Positions 8,697 to 15,638 of a DNA stretch of 44,674 bases are shown one piece after another (position 1 is the first letter of the stretch; each line of letters begins with the position of its first letter). The stretch lies in the NCBI GenBank assembly GCA_022843385.1, contig JALHNT010000058.1:1-44674 (forward strand), given 5' to 3'. The DNA comes from Anaerolineae bacterium (GTDB taxonomy: Bacteria; Chloroflexota; Anaerolineae; Aggregatilineales; Phototrophicaceae). The translations under genes and the position numbers were made by a program. Under the pieces are notes generated by a model. That model did no database searches, was not told the origin of the DNA, and was given only the letters and a program-made list of their open reading frames with translations.

Positions 8697-8935
8697 TGCC
8701 TGCCAATATTCGCACATATGCCGAAGAATCCACCCCAGACACGCAGGGGATCGATGCGCGCACAACCGCTTTCATGGAGTCGCTGCGCGCCCGCGTGGCG
8801 AGCAAGGACGAAAAGCAGCGGTTGGAATGGGAAAAAGCCACCAAAGCAGCCGCCCGCCGCAAGACGCGCCCGGTGGTGGAGAAGGCCGAGCCGGATGACG
8901 GCGGTGCCGAGGTCGATGACGACTCGGAGGCATAA
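8696..8935 (+). CDS. Small charged helical protein, unknown function
   Basis: A 79-residue protein. I take ATG 8696 (AGGAG ends about 8 bases upstream; one-base overlap with the previous TGA) rather than the TTG at 8693. Residues 20-60 form a highly charged helix (ESLRARVASKDEKQRLEWEK, followed by basic ATKAAARRKTR). The tail is very acidic (EPDDGGAEVDDDSEA). No family is recognised. It could be a coiled-coil partner of the protein encoded just upstream. Confidence 0.65.
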   Translation: MPANIRTYAEESTPDTQGIDARTTAFMESLRARVASKDEKQRLEWEKATKAAARRKTRPVVEKAEPDDGGAEVDDDSEA

Positions 8936-9020
8936 CCGGCTGGCGCTTGAGCAAGATTCGACAAGACCCACGCTTTAAATCAGTTATAGTGAACATGAAC
9001 TGGTTTATCGTGGGTTCATC

Positions 9021-9740
9021 ATGCAAGCTACTCGTCGCTCAGAATTCATCGCCGGGATGCGCGACACCTTTCCCCTGGTGGTAGGTGCGATCCCCTTTGG
9101 CGTCATCTTCGGCGCGCTGGCCGTCACCAGCGGCATCAGCCCAGCCGGCGCGCTGGGGATGTCGCTGCTGGTCTTCGCTGGATCGGCGCAATTCATCGCC
9201 GCCAGTCTCGTCGCTCAGGGGGCTGGGCTGGCGATCATCATCTTCACCACCCTGATCGTCAATCTGCGCCACGCGCTCTACAGCGCGACTCTGGCCCCGC
9301 GCTTGAAGGGCCTCAGTCAGAAATGGCTGCTGCCATTGGGCTTCTGGTTGACCGATGAAACCTTCGTCGTCGTTGCCAGGCGTTACAACCAGACCGATGA
9401 CTCGCCCTACAAACATTGGTATCACCTCGGCTCATCGGTCATCATGTACCTGAACTGGAATCTGTGTACCTTGCTGGGCGTGATTGCCGGTCAGACGGTC
9501 TCTGAGTTGCGCCAGTGGGGGCTGGATTTCGCCCTGTATGTGACCTTCATCGGGATGCTGGTCAGCATGATTAAAGATCGGGCGCTGCTACTGGCGGCGC
9601 TGGCGGCCGGGGTGAGCGCGGTGCTGCTGCAAGGGCTGCCCAACCAGTTGTGGATCATCGTCAGCGCCATCATCGGCATCATCGCCGGGATCGCAGCGGA
9701 GTCGCTGCCGAAGCCGGAGGCTAAACCCGATGTCCCATGA
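9021..9740 (+). CDS. azlC: AzlC-family branched-chain amino acid exporter subunit
   Basis: A 239-residue inner-membrane protein of the AzlC/YgaZ family, the large subunit of a two-component exporter of branched-chain amino acids and analogues. Diagnostic segments are GAIPFGVIFGALA near the N-terminus, LLVFAGSAQFIAA, LIVNLRHALYSATLAP and GFWLTDETFVV. The length matches the family. The 3' end overlaps the azlD start by 11 bp, the usual arrangement. ATG 9021 is followed at once by RRSEFIAGMRDTFPL, the typical N-terminus. A TATAGT box lies at 8985-8990 without a good -35 partner. No Lrp/AsnC-type regulator is adjacent. Confidence 0.93.
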   Translation: MQATRRSEFIAGMRDTFPLVVGAIPFGVIFGALAVTSGISPAGALGMSLLVFAGSAQFIAASLVAQGAGLAIIIFTTLIVNLRHALYSATLAPRLKGLSQKWLLPLGFWLTDETFVVVARRYNQTDDSPYKHWYHLGSSVIMYLNWNLCTLLGVIAGQTVSELRQWGLDFALYVTFIGMLVSMIKDRALLLAALAAGVSAVLLQGLPNQLWIIVSAIIGIIAGIAAESLPKPEAKPDVP

Positions 9741-10059
9741 AGTGCTGATGATTGTCGGCATGATGCTGGTGACGATAGCGCCGCGTTATGGTGTGCTGGC
9801 GCTGCTGGGGCGAGTGGATATGCCCCGTCCGGCGCTGCGGGCGCTGAAGTATGTGCCGGTGGCGGTGCTTTCCGCCATCACCCTGCCGGCGCTGTTGCTC
9901 AGGCAGGGAGAGTTGAACCTCGCCCTGGAGAACAGCTTTCTCATCGCCGGGGTCGCCGCCGGGGTGATCGCCTGGCGCAGTAAGAACCTGCTGCTGACCA
10001 TCGTCCTGGGCATGGCGCTCATGCTGCTGTGGCGCACCCTGTTTCCAGCCGGAGGCTGA
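9730..10059 (+). CDS. azlD: AzlD-family exporter small subunit
   Basis: A 109-residue membrane protein with about four hydrophobic helices. The AzlD/YgaH signature is visible in MMLVTIAPRYGVLALLGR and in ALKYVPVAVLSAITLPALL. It pairs with the AzlC protein encoded just upstream, overlapping it by 11 bp, to export branched-chain amino acids. Length is normal for the family. The next gene begins 4 bp after its stop, so the VOC-family gene is probably in the same transcript. Confidence 0.93.
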   Translation: MSHEVLMIVGMMLVTIAPRYGVLALLGRVDMPRPALRALKYVPVAVLSAITLPALLLRQGELNLALENSFLIAGVAAGVIAWRSKNLLLTIVLGMALMLLWRTLFPAGG

Positions 10060-10063
10060 AGCG

Positions 10064-10711
10064 ATGCACATCCATGAACTGCGGCTCAAGACCCACGATC
10101 TGGTGGTGGCACAGTCTTTCTACAACGGGACGCTGCGGCTGCCGGTCATCGAGCAGACTGCTGCTTACCTGGCGCTCCAGGCCGGGCGTTCGCGGCTGGT
10201 GTTCGAGGAACAGCCGGACTTCAACGGTCATTATCACTTCGCCTTCGACATCCCGGAAAACCAGATCGAAGCGGCTCACGACTGGCTGACAGTGCGGCTG
10301 AACTTGATGGCTATCGACCAGCAAACGCTGTTTCACTCGCCCGGTTGGAATGCCCACATGATTTACTTCGGCGACTGGTTGGGCAACGTGGTGGAATTCA
10401 TCGCCCGCCACAACCAGCCCAACGCCTGCCCACAGCCCTTTGATGAGACACGGATTCTATCCCTCAGTGAGATCGGCATCGTCACCGACTCGGTGCGCGA
10501 TATGGTGGAGCAGCTTGCGCTGGAGCTGGAAATCGCCGTGTATGACGGCGCAGGCAGCGACTCCTTCACCGCCCTTGGCGATGAAGAGGGTCTGTTTGTG
10601 GTCGTCCAGCGCGGACGCATCTGGTATCCCCAGAGTGGGATCGCCGCTGCGCCGCAGCCGATTGGCCTCACGCTTCAGGTGAACGACCAGCGCATCGAGA
10701 TGGGGTTCTAA
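10064..10711 (+). CDS. VOC/glyoxalase-superfamily protein
   Basis: A 215-residue protein made of two vicinal-oxygen-chelate modules. The first (residues 1-120) shows the beta-alpha-beta-beta-beta pattern: ELRLKTHDLVVAQSFY, LALQAGRSRLVFEE, HYHFAFDIPENQ, and HMIYFGDWLGNVVEFIARH. The latter has the usual G-N-x-V-E-F metal-ligand strand. The second half (SEIGIVTDSVRDMVEQL...) repeats it imperfectly. Such proteins bind a divalent metal and catalyse isomerisation, dioxygenation or thiol transfer; the substrate cannot be read here. It is spaced 4 bp after azlD, so it is co-transcribed, but a functional link to amino acid export is not evident. Confidence 0.8.
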   Translation: MHIHELRLKTHDLVVAQSFYNGTLRLPVIEQTAAYLALQAGRSRLVFEEQPDFNGHYHFAFDIPENQIEAAHDWLTVRLNLMAIDQQTLFHSPGWNAHMIYFGDWLGNVVEFIARHNQPNACPQPFDETRILSLSEIGIVTDSVRDMVEQLALELEIAVYDGAGSDSFTALGDEEGLFVVVQRGRIWYPQSGIAAAPQPIGLTLQVNDQRIEMGF

Positions 10712-10763
10712 TCATAAAGATGTTGAGCGCTGAATTGAACCAGCCAACCGAGACGCTTGTGCT

Positions 10764-11513
10764 TTAGTGTGAACGCGCCAACCGAAAGCCGATGTTGCTG
10801 CCGCGTGACCCCGGCAGATAACGACCGCGATTGGCCGGGTTAGCGTCGCGCAGGCCATCGAACCACGAGCCGCCGCGCATGATGCGGGCGTGGCTGCCGA
10901 GCAGCAGTTCGCGCCCATCACCGGCTTTGTAGGGATAGGCGAAGTCCATCGTCTGCCAGTTGTGTCCCCAACGGGTGCTGCACCATTCCCAGACGTTGCC
11001 ACACAGATCCCAGGCGCCACACCACGAGATGTTGCCTGGCTCGGTGACGGCCCAGGCATAGCCGAGTCCCTGTTCTGCTGTATTGTAGCGGCGTGGCCGG
11101 GGAGCATCCCCTTCGACTCCACGCGCAGCCGCTTCCCACTCGGCCTCGGTCGGCAGCCGCCAGGGTTGCCCGGTGACCTCGGCCAGCCAGGTGGCATAGG
11201 CCACGGCTTCGTACCAGCCCACCCCGACCACCGGCTGATCGGGTTTGCCCCAGTTGCTATCACCGGCATACGCGGGTTGGGTGATGTCCTTGCTCTGCCG
11301 CCAGCGCCAACCCATATCCGTCCACCAGCGCGGCTCACGATAGCCACCCGCCGCCGTGAAAGCCAGATAGTCCAGATTGGTGACGGTGACCCGCGCGATG
11401 AGAAAGGCGTCCAGGGTCACGCTGTGTTCCGGGCGGCTGACGATCACCCCTTCATCGCCGAGGGGGTAAGTGCCCGCCGGGACTTCGCAGACCGGAATAT
11501 CCAGTTCAGCCAT
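10764..11513 (-). CDS. Formylglycine-generating-enzyme-like (SUMF1) domain protein lacking FGE cysteines
   Basis: A 249-residue protein that is entirely an FGE-sulfatase/SUMF1 domain. Signatures are PAGTYPLG near the start, QPVVGVGWYEAVAYATWL, WRLPTEAEWEAAARG, CGNVWEWC, and RIMRGGSWFDG followed by NIGFRLAR at the end. In true FGEs two catalytic cysteines lie just after the GGSW segment; here those positions are F, D, L and R, so copper-dependent Cys oxidation is unlikely. Many such homologues are binding domains or act in other oxidations (EgtB-like). It is the last gene of the Rieske/ABC-transporter operon, starting 9 bp after the second permease stop. Confidence 0.85.
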   Translation of the reverse strand: MAELDIPVCEVPAGTYPLGDEGVIVSRPEHSVTLDAFLIARVTVTNLDYLAFTAAGGYREPRWWTDMGWRWRQSKDITQPAYAGDSNWGKPDQPVVGVGWYEAVAYATWLAEVTGQPWRLPTEAEWEAAARGVEGDAPRPRRYNTAEQGLGYAWAVTEPGNISWCGAWDLCGNVWEWCSTRWGHNWQTMDFAYPYKAGDGRELLLGSHARIMRGGSWFDGLRDANPANRGRYLPGSRGSNIGFRLARSH

Positions 11514-11522
11514 ATCAGCGTC

Positions 11523-12524
11523 TCATTTCGGTTCAAAGCGTGTGCCGAGCGCTGCCGGTGGATCGGAGCGCAGGAAGTTGCGCGTCCACTTCTGCACCGG
11601 GCGCGGCATCAGACGGGTCAGGCGTTCGATGGCACCGCTGCTGACCAGCAGCAAGGTGATAATCAGCAGAATCCAGGGAATCGCGTTGAGAGCGGTCACC
11701 GGAATGGGCAGCATCTGATTACGCTGAATGACCGAAGCCAGTGAGCGCAGTCCAGCGAATAGATACGCTCCAAACACCACGCGGAACGGGTGCCAGCCGC
11801 CGAAGATGACAATCGCCAGCGCGATCCAGCCATCGCCCAACATACTCGGTGGAGTTGACCAACCGGCTTTGACGCTCAGCGAATAAGCCGAACCTGCCAT
11901 GCCCACAAATGCCCCGCCCAGCGCCGTGTAGACATAACGCAGACGGTTGACGTTGGTGCCTCGCGCAAACGCTGTCTCCGGGCGCTCGCCGATAGCCCGC
12001 AGCGCCAATCCCTGCCGGGTACTGAACAAGAGATACCACGTTCCAAAAATCAGCAGGTAACTGATGTAAGCGAAGATAGACTGATCGAAGAATATGGGGC
12101 CGATGAATGGGATGTCGCGCAAAATCGGAATGGGCATACTCAGCAATTGTGGGCCGGGAATGCGCGTATAGGCCTGCCCCAGAAAAGTCGCCAGATCATT
12201 CATCAACAAGGTCAGCACAAAACCAATCGCAACCTGGTCTTGTCGTAGTTCGATGTTGGCAATAGCGATAATGAGGGCGATGAGGGCACCAACCAGCATC
12301 GCGGCGGCTATGCCAAATACCAATCCCAGCGCCTCGTTCTGCAATGCATTATTGACCGTGTAAGCGGCAGCAAAACCGACCATCGCCGAGAAAATGATGC
12401 TGCCATCCAACGACAAATTGGTGAGGCCGGCGCGTTCAGTGATCGTTTCGCCGATGCTGGCGATCACCAGCGGCGTGGCATTGGCGACAATGCTGTTCAG
12501 CGTATTCAGCAGTTCTTGGTTCAC
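11523..12524 (-). CDS. BMP/nucleoside-type ABC transporter permease (second permease)
   Basis: A 333-residue inner-membrane permease of the BPD_transp_2 family (YufQ/NupQ-like), with about nine hydrophobic segments. The family N-terminus is clear: PLVIASIGETITERAGLTNLSLDG. The middle contains GPQLLSMPIPILRDIPFIGP and ALRAIGERPETAFARGTNVNRLRY, the cytoplasmic loop that contacts the ATPase. The start is GTG at 12524-12522. Its ribosome-binding site looks weak, but if the DUF559 cassette (12548-13110) is removed on paper, this GTG overlaps the stop of the upstream permease (GTGA), which strongly supports the start. The protein works with the first permease and the duplicated ATPase to import nucleosides or related compounds. 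Confidence 0.92.
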   Translation of the reverse strand: MNQELLNTLNSIVANATPLVIASIGETITERAGLTNLSLDGSIIFSAMVGFAAAYTVNNALQNEALGLVFGIAAAMLVGALIALIIAIANIELRQDQVAIGFVLTLLMNDLATFLGQAYTRIPGPQLLSMPIPILRDIPFIGPIFFDQSIFAYISYLLIFGTWYLLFSTRQGLALRAIGERPETAFARGTNVNRLRYVYTALGGAFVGMAGSAYSLSVKAGWSTPPSMLGDGWIALAIVIFGGWHPFRVVFGAYLFAGLRSLASVIQRNQMLPIPVTALNAIPWILLIITLLLVSSGAIERLTRLMPRPVQKWTRNFLRSDPPAALGTRFEPK

Positions 12525-12547
12525 GAGTGGATAGCTTTCTGATGTAC

Positions 12548-12590
12548 CTCACCCCCCGACCCCCTCTCCAATGGGTTGGAGAGGGGGAGC
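12548..12590 (+). repeat. Left 43-bp inverted repeat of the DUF559 cassette
   Basis: It begins CTCACCCCCCGACCCCC and ends GAGAGGGGGAGC. It is the inverted partner of 13068-13110, differing at two adjacent positions (GA versus AG). Internally it is a 12-bp-stem hairpin. Confidence 0.9.
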
Positions 12591-12643
12591 AGCGAGCATT
12601 AAACAGATCATTTGCGGGAAGAGTGCCTCATTGGAGATTGCGT

Positions 12644-13060
12644 TCAACGCAACCGCACTTGACAGGTTTGATCGATTTGATCCACAACCTGCGCCCGATG
12701 ATGCAAGACGTCCTCATTGCTGAAACGTAGGACCAACAGCCCCAGGCTTTCCAGAAATTCCTGACGTATCGCATCTTCCTGTGGCGAGTAATCATGGATC
12801 GCGCCATCCACTTCAACCACGACTTTCGCCTCGACGCAGATGAAATCAACAATAAATCGTTCGATGGCATGTTGACGCCGGAACTTCGCTCCCTGTACTT
12901 GTCGATTACGCAGCAATTGCCACAAGGCATTTTCGGCATCTGTCGGTGCATGACGCATTTGACGCGCCAGCGGCTTCAGTTTCGCCCATAAATCAGGCGA
13001 TGCGTTTGGATGTTGCCGCAGTTCTGAATTCCACTCACTCATATGCCCAAATCCACTCAT
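12644..13060 (-). CDS. DUF559-family endonuclease-like protein (Vsr-like fold)
   Basis: A 138-residue protein starting at ATG 13060-13058, which overlaps the stop of the first permease (ATGA). The ribosome-binding site (GGGGGAG) is supplied by the hairpin repeat. Family features are ARQMRHAPTDAENALWQLLRNRQ, then KFRRQHAIERFIVDFICVEAKVVVEVDGAIHD and the ending LESLGLLVLRFSNEDVL. The D72...E77-x-K79 arrangement fits a PD-(D/E)XK active site. Relatives include very-short-patch-repair-like endonucleases and many uncharacterised proteins. As the only gene of a repeat-bounded insert, it may promote spread of the insert by cutting empty sites, as homing endonucleases do. That role is inference. Confidence 0.88.
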   Translation of the reverse strand: MSGFGHMSEWNSELRQHPNASPDLWAKLKPLARQMRHAPTDAENALWQLLRNRQVQGAKFRRQHAIERFIVDFICVEAKVVVEVDGAIHDYSPQEDAIRQEFLESLGLLVLRFSNEDVLHHRAQVVDQIDQTCQVRLR

Positions 13061-14160
13061 TTGTCTTGCTCCCCCTCTCCAACCCATTGGAGAGGGGGCT
13101 GGGGGGTGAGGTCAACTTTGCGCCGCTCTTGCAGGCGTTGGCGCAGTCCATTGAACAACAGCACCACCAACACCAGGATTCCTTGCAAGGCACCCGCCAA
13201 CGAGGCGTCTAATTGCAGGGCAATTTTCAGTCGGGCGCTACCGCTGAGAATGGCCGAAAAAATCAGCGCGACCAGCGGCACCCAGATCAGCCGCATCGAT
13301 AACACCAGCACCACCAGCAGGGCCAGGAAACCAATCCCGCCGGAAGGATACGGACGCATGTTGCCGAAGGTGAACAACACCCGATAGGCTCCGCCTAATC
13401 CAGCCACTAGGCCACAGACGACCAGGGCGCTGATCACGCTGCGTTCTGTGGGAACACCCAACAACAGCGCCGAGCGCGCATTCTTGCCGGTGGCTTTTAG
13501 TTGCAAGCCCCAGCGTGTCCCACGCAGCGCCAACAAACAGGCGACGAAGACGACCACCACCACCAGCACCATCAACAGACTCACCTCGAATTCACTGTGC
13601 ATGGGGGGCAACAGCGCATCGGCGGGGAATGGTGGGGTTGCGCGGACGCTGCCGCCTTCCGGCGGTTGCCAGGGGCCGGAGATCAGCGCGATCACCAGAA
13701 TCTCGGCCAGCTTGTTCAGGGCTACGCCGCCGAAAATTTCGTTGATGCCGAAACGCACTTTCAGCCAACCCACTGCCGCCCCCCACAAAGCCCCGCCCGT
13801 CATGGCCGCCAGCAATTCCAATGGGATCAGGATTGGCGCGGGGAGCGATACATTGAGTGCGACCGCCGAAGCGAAGATCGCGCCCATAATCATCTGACCT
13901 TCAACCCCGATGTTCCACAATCCGGCGGTGAAGGTGATGACCAGACCGATGCTCGCCAGGGTGAGGGGAATCCAGAAATTGGCGACGCCGCTGAAGGCGC
14001 GCCAATCACGGAAAGCGCCTTCCATCACCTTTTCAAATACTGCAATCGGATGAGCCCCCACAGCCAGGATTAAGATTGAGGTGATTGCCAGCGAAAACGC
14101 GATCGAGGCGATCCCCAACGCTGTTTGTGGCAGCCCTGATGGTGATTGTTCAGCTCTCAT
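13057..14160 (-). CDS. BMP/nucleoside-type ABC transporter permease (first permease, altered C-terminus)
   Basis: A 367-residue inner-membrane permease of the BPD_transp_2 family (YufP/NupP-like), with about ten hydrophobic segments. Visible family segments are FWIPLTLASIGLVITFTAGLWNIGVEGQMIMGAIFAS and the loop GLQLKATGKNARSALLLGVPTERSV. ATG 14160 overlaps the ATPase stop (ATGA). The last seventeen or so residues (from LTPQPPLQW to EQDK) are read from the inverted repeat of the DUF559 cassette. They replace a predicted original tail VHQKAIHS. The tail is predicted cytoplasmic, so the protein probably still works. It partners the second permease, now separated by the insert. Confidence 0.92.
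   Translation of the reverse strand: MRAEQSPSGLPQTALGIASIAFSLAITSILILAVGAHPIAVFEKVMEGAFRDWRAFSGVANFWIPLTLASIGLVITFTAGLWNIGVEGQMIMGAIFASAVALNVSLPAPILIPLELLAAMTGGALWGAAVGWLKVRFGINEIFGGVALNKLAEILVIALISGPWQPPEGGSVRATPPFPADALLPPMHSEFEVSLLMVLVVVVVFVACLLALRGTRWGLQLKATGKNARSALLLGVPTERSVISALVVCGLVAGLGGAYRVLFTFGNMRPYPSGGIGFLALLVVLVLSMRLIWVPLVALIFSAILSGSARLKIALQLDASLAGALQGILVLVVLLFNGLRQRLQERRKVDLTPQPPLQWVGEGEQDK
13068..13110 (-). repeat. Right 43-bp inverted repeat of the DUF559 cassette
   Basis: Inverted copy of 12548-12590. It encodes the last residues of the upstream permease (LTPQPPLQWVGEGEQ) and, on the minus strand, supplies the Shine-Dalgarno sequence of the DUF559 gene. Confidence 0.9.
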
Positions 14161-15635
14161 ACCGGCATCTCCTCGAAATGTCCACCGATCAGACGGCCTA
14201 GCTCGTCGATGGTGGTGCGGGTGGCATCGGGTATTTCCATGATCTGTCCGGCATAGAACACCAGAATGCGGTCGCTGTAGGTCACGAGTTCATCCAGGTC
14301 GGGCGAACTGAAGAGGATGGCCGAGCCGGTATCACGGCGGGTCAATAACTGCTGCCAGATCCAGCGCGCCGAGTCCACATCCAGGCCGCGCGTTGGTTGT
14401 TCCAGCGCCATCACCACCGGCTGCTGCGGCATGAGCGCCATCAACATCCGCTGTTGATTGCCGCCGGAGAGCGTCTCAATCGGGCTTTCCGGGCGTCCAC
14501 GCACATTGTAGCGGTTGAGTTGTTCTTCACAGAAGCGTCGGGCGCGCGCCCAGTTGATGGTGGTGTTGGTCTCGGTTGCCAGCGCCACATGCTCGGTCAG
14601 CGTGAGTCCGCCGACCAGCCCTTCTTCCAGCCGCCCAGCGGCGCTGAAGGCCACCCCGGCTGCCAGGAATTGGCGGTAGGACTGCCCGGTGACATCACGA
14701 TTCTGAAGCATCACCTGCCCGTGATGGGGTTTGACCAGCCCGGCACAGGCGCGCAGAGCCAGTTCCTGCCCGCTGCCATCCAGCCCGGCCAGCCCGATGA
14801 CCTCGCCAGCGCGGATACGCAGGTTCAGATCAACCGTCACCCGCCCGCCACGCAACTGTGTCTTGTCGAAGCTCATCACCACTGGCGCACTCGGACTGAG
14901 CGCCGAATGACGTTCCTGTGGCGCGAGCTCCTGCCCAAACATCAGGCTGACCAACTGCCCTGTCGTAGCTGGCATGTCGCGCGTGCCGACCAGCTTGCCG
15001 GCGCGCAGCACCGCCACCTCATCGCACAGGGCGATGACATCTTCCAGCTTGTGCGACACCAGCAGCACAGTCAGTCCATCGTTGGCGGCCAGTTCGCGCA
15101 GCGCCTTGAACAGGATTTGCTTCTGCTCGGCGGAGATGCCGGTGGTCGGCTCATCCAGAATCAGTGCCTTGACCCCCAATGTCAGCAAGCGGATGATCTC
15201 CATCTGCTGCCGCTGTCCGATACTGAGATGTGAGATCGGCGTTTCCGAATCGAGTTCGAAGCCGAAGCGGGCGCACATGAAGCGCAACTGTTGGGTAGCG
15301 ACCTTGCGCGGCAGGAGCATTCCCGCGCCCCCGCCGTAGATGAAATTCTCCAGCACGGTGAAAGCCGGGACATCCAGCGGGTCCTGCTGCAACATGCCGA
15401 TGCCGCTGCCGATAGCCGCCTGCGGGCCAGTGTAATCAACCGGGCTGCCATCGAGCCAGATTTCGCCGCTGTCCATCGGTTGGAAGCCGGAAAGGATCTT
15501 CATCAGGGTGGACTTGCCGGCACCATTCTCACCCAGCACGCCGATGATGCGTCCGCCTCTGAACGTCAGGTTGATGTCGTTATTGGCATGTACCGGGCCA
15601 AAGCGTTTGTGGATGTGCTTCAGTTCAATCTGCAT
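14157..15635 (-). CDS. BMP/nucleoside-type ABC importer, duplicated ATP-binding subunit
   Basis: A 492-residue protein with two ABC ATPase halves, as in YufO/NupO, RbsA and MglA. The first half has Walker A GENGAGKS (35-42), the signature region SIGQRQQMEI and Walker B LILDEPTTG. The second half is partly degenerate: GLAGLDGSGQE replaces a normal Walker A, while LSGGNQQRM and MALEQPTRGLD are kept. This asymmetry is usual in the family. It energises import of nucleosides or similar ligands through the two permeases encoded downstream. It starts 3 bp after the Rieske gene stop and overlaps the first permease by 4 bp. No gene for a BMP/BmpA-type binding lipoprotein occurs in this window, so that partner must be elsewhere. 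Confidence 0.93.
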   Translation of the reverse strand: MQIELKHIHKRFGPVHANNDINLTFRGGRIIGVLGENGAGKSTLMKILSGFQPMDSGEIWLDGSPVDYTGPQAAIGSGIGMLQQDPLDVPAFTVLENFIYGGGAGMLLPRKVATQQLRFMCARFGFELDSETPISHLSIGQRQQMEIIRLLTLGVKALILDEPTTGISAEQKQILFKALRELAANDGLTVLLVSHKLEDVIALCDEVAVLRAGKLVGTRDMPATTGQLVSLMFGQELAPQERHSALSPSAPVVMSFDKTQLRGGRVTVDLNLRIRAGEVIGLAGLDGSGQELALRACAGLVKPHHGQVMLQNRDVTGQSYRQFLAAGVAFSAAGRLEEGLVGGLTLTEHVALATETNTTINWARARRFCEEQLNRYNVRGRPESPIETLSGGNQQRMLMALMPQQPVVMALEQPTRGLDVDSARWIWQQLLTRRDTGSAILFSSPDLDELVTYSDRILVFYAGQIMEIPDATRTTIDELGRLIGGHFEEMPV

Positions 15636-15638
15636 AGA

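Larger units (their letters stand above)
12548..13110. mobile_element. DUF559 endonuclease cassette bounded by 43-bp inverted hairpin repeats
   Basis: The two ends, 12548-12590 and 13068-13110, are inverted copies of a 43-bp sequence with only two mismatches. Each is itself a hairpin with a 12-bp stem (CCCCCTCTCCAA paired with TTGGAGAGGGGG, loop TGGG). Between them lies one gene for a small PD-(D/E)XK endonuclease. The cassette sits between the two permease genes of an ABC transporter operon. Deleting it joins codons AAA-GTT-GAC to GTA-CAT-CAG-AAA and gives a first-permease tail VDVHQKAIHS whose TGA overlaps the GTG start of the second permease. That is an ordinary coupled junction. I see no target-site duplication and no transposase. 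Mobility is inferred. Confidence 0.75.

Noticed and set aside
10890..11744. 284-codon plus-strand frame over the FGE-like gene
   Set aside because: Antisense shadow spanning the end of one gene and the start of another; no recognisable domain.
12548..13110. Insertion sequence with transposase
   Set aside because: Despite inverted ends, the only gene is a DUF559 endonuclease-like protein; no DDE, serine or tyrosine recombinase motifs.
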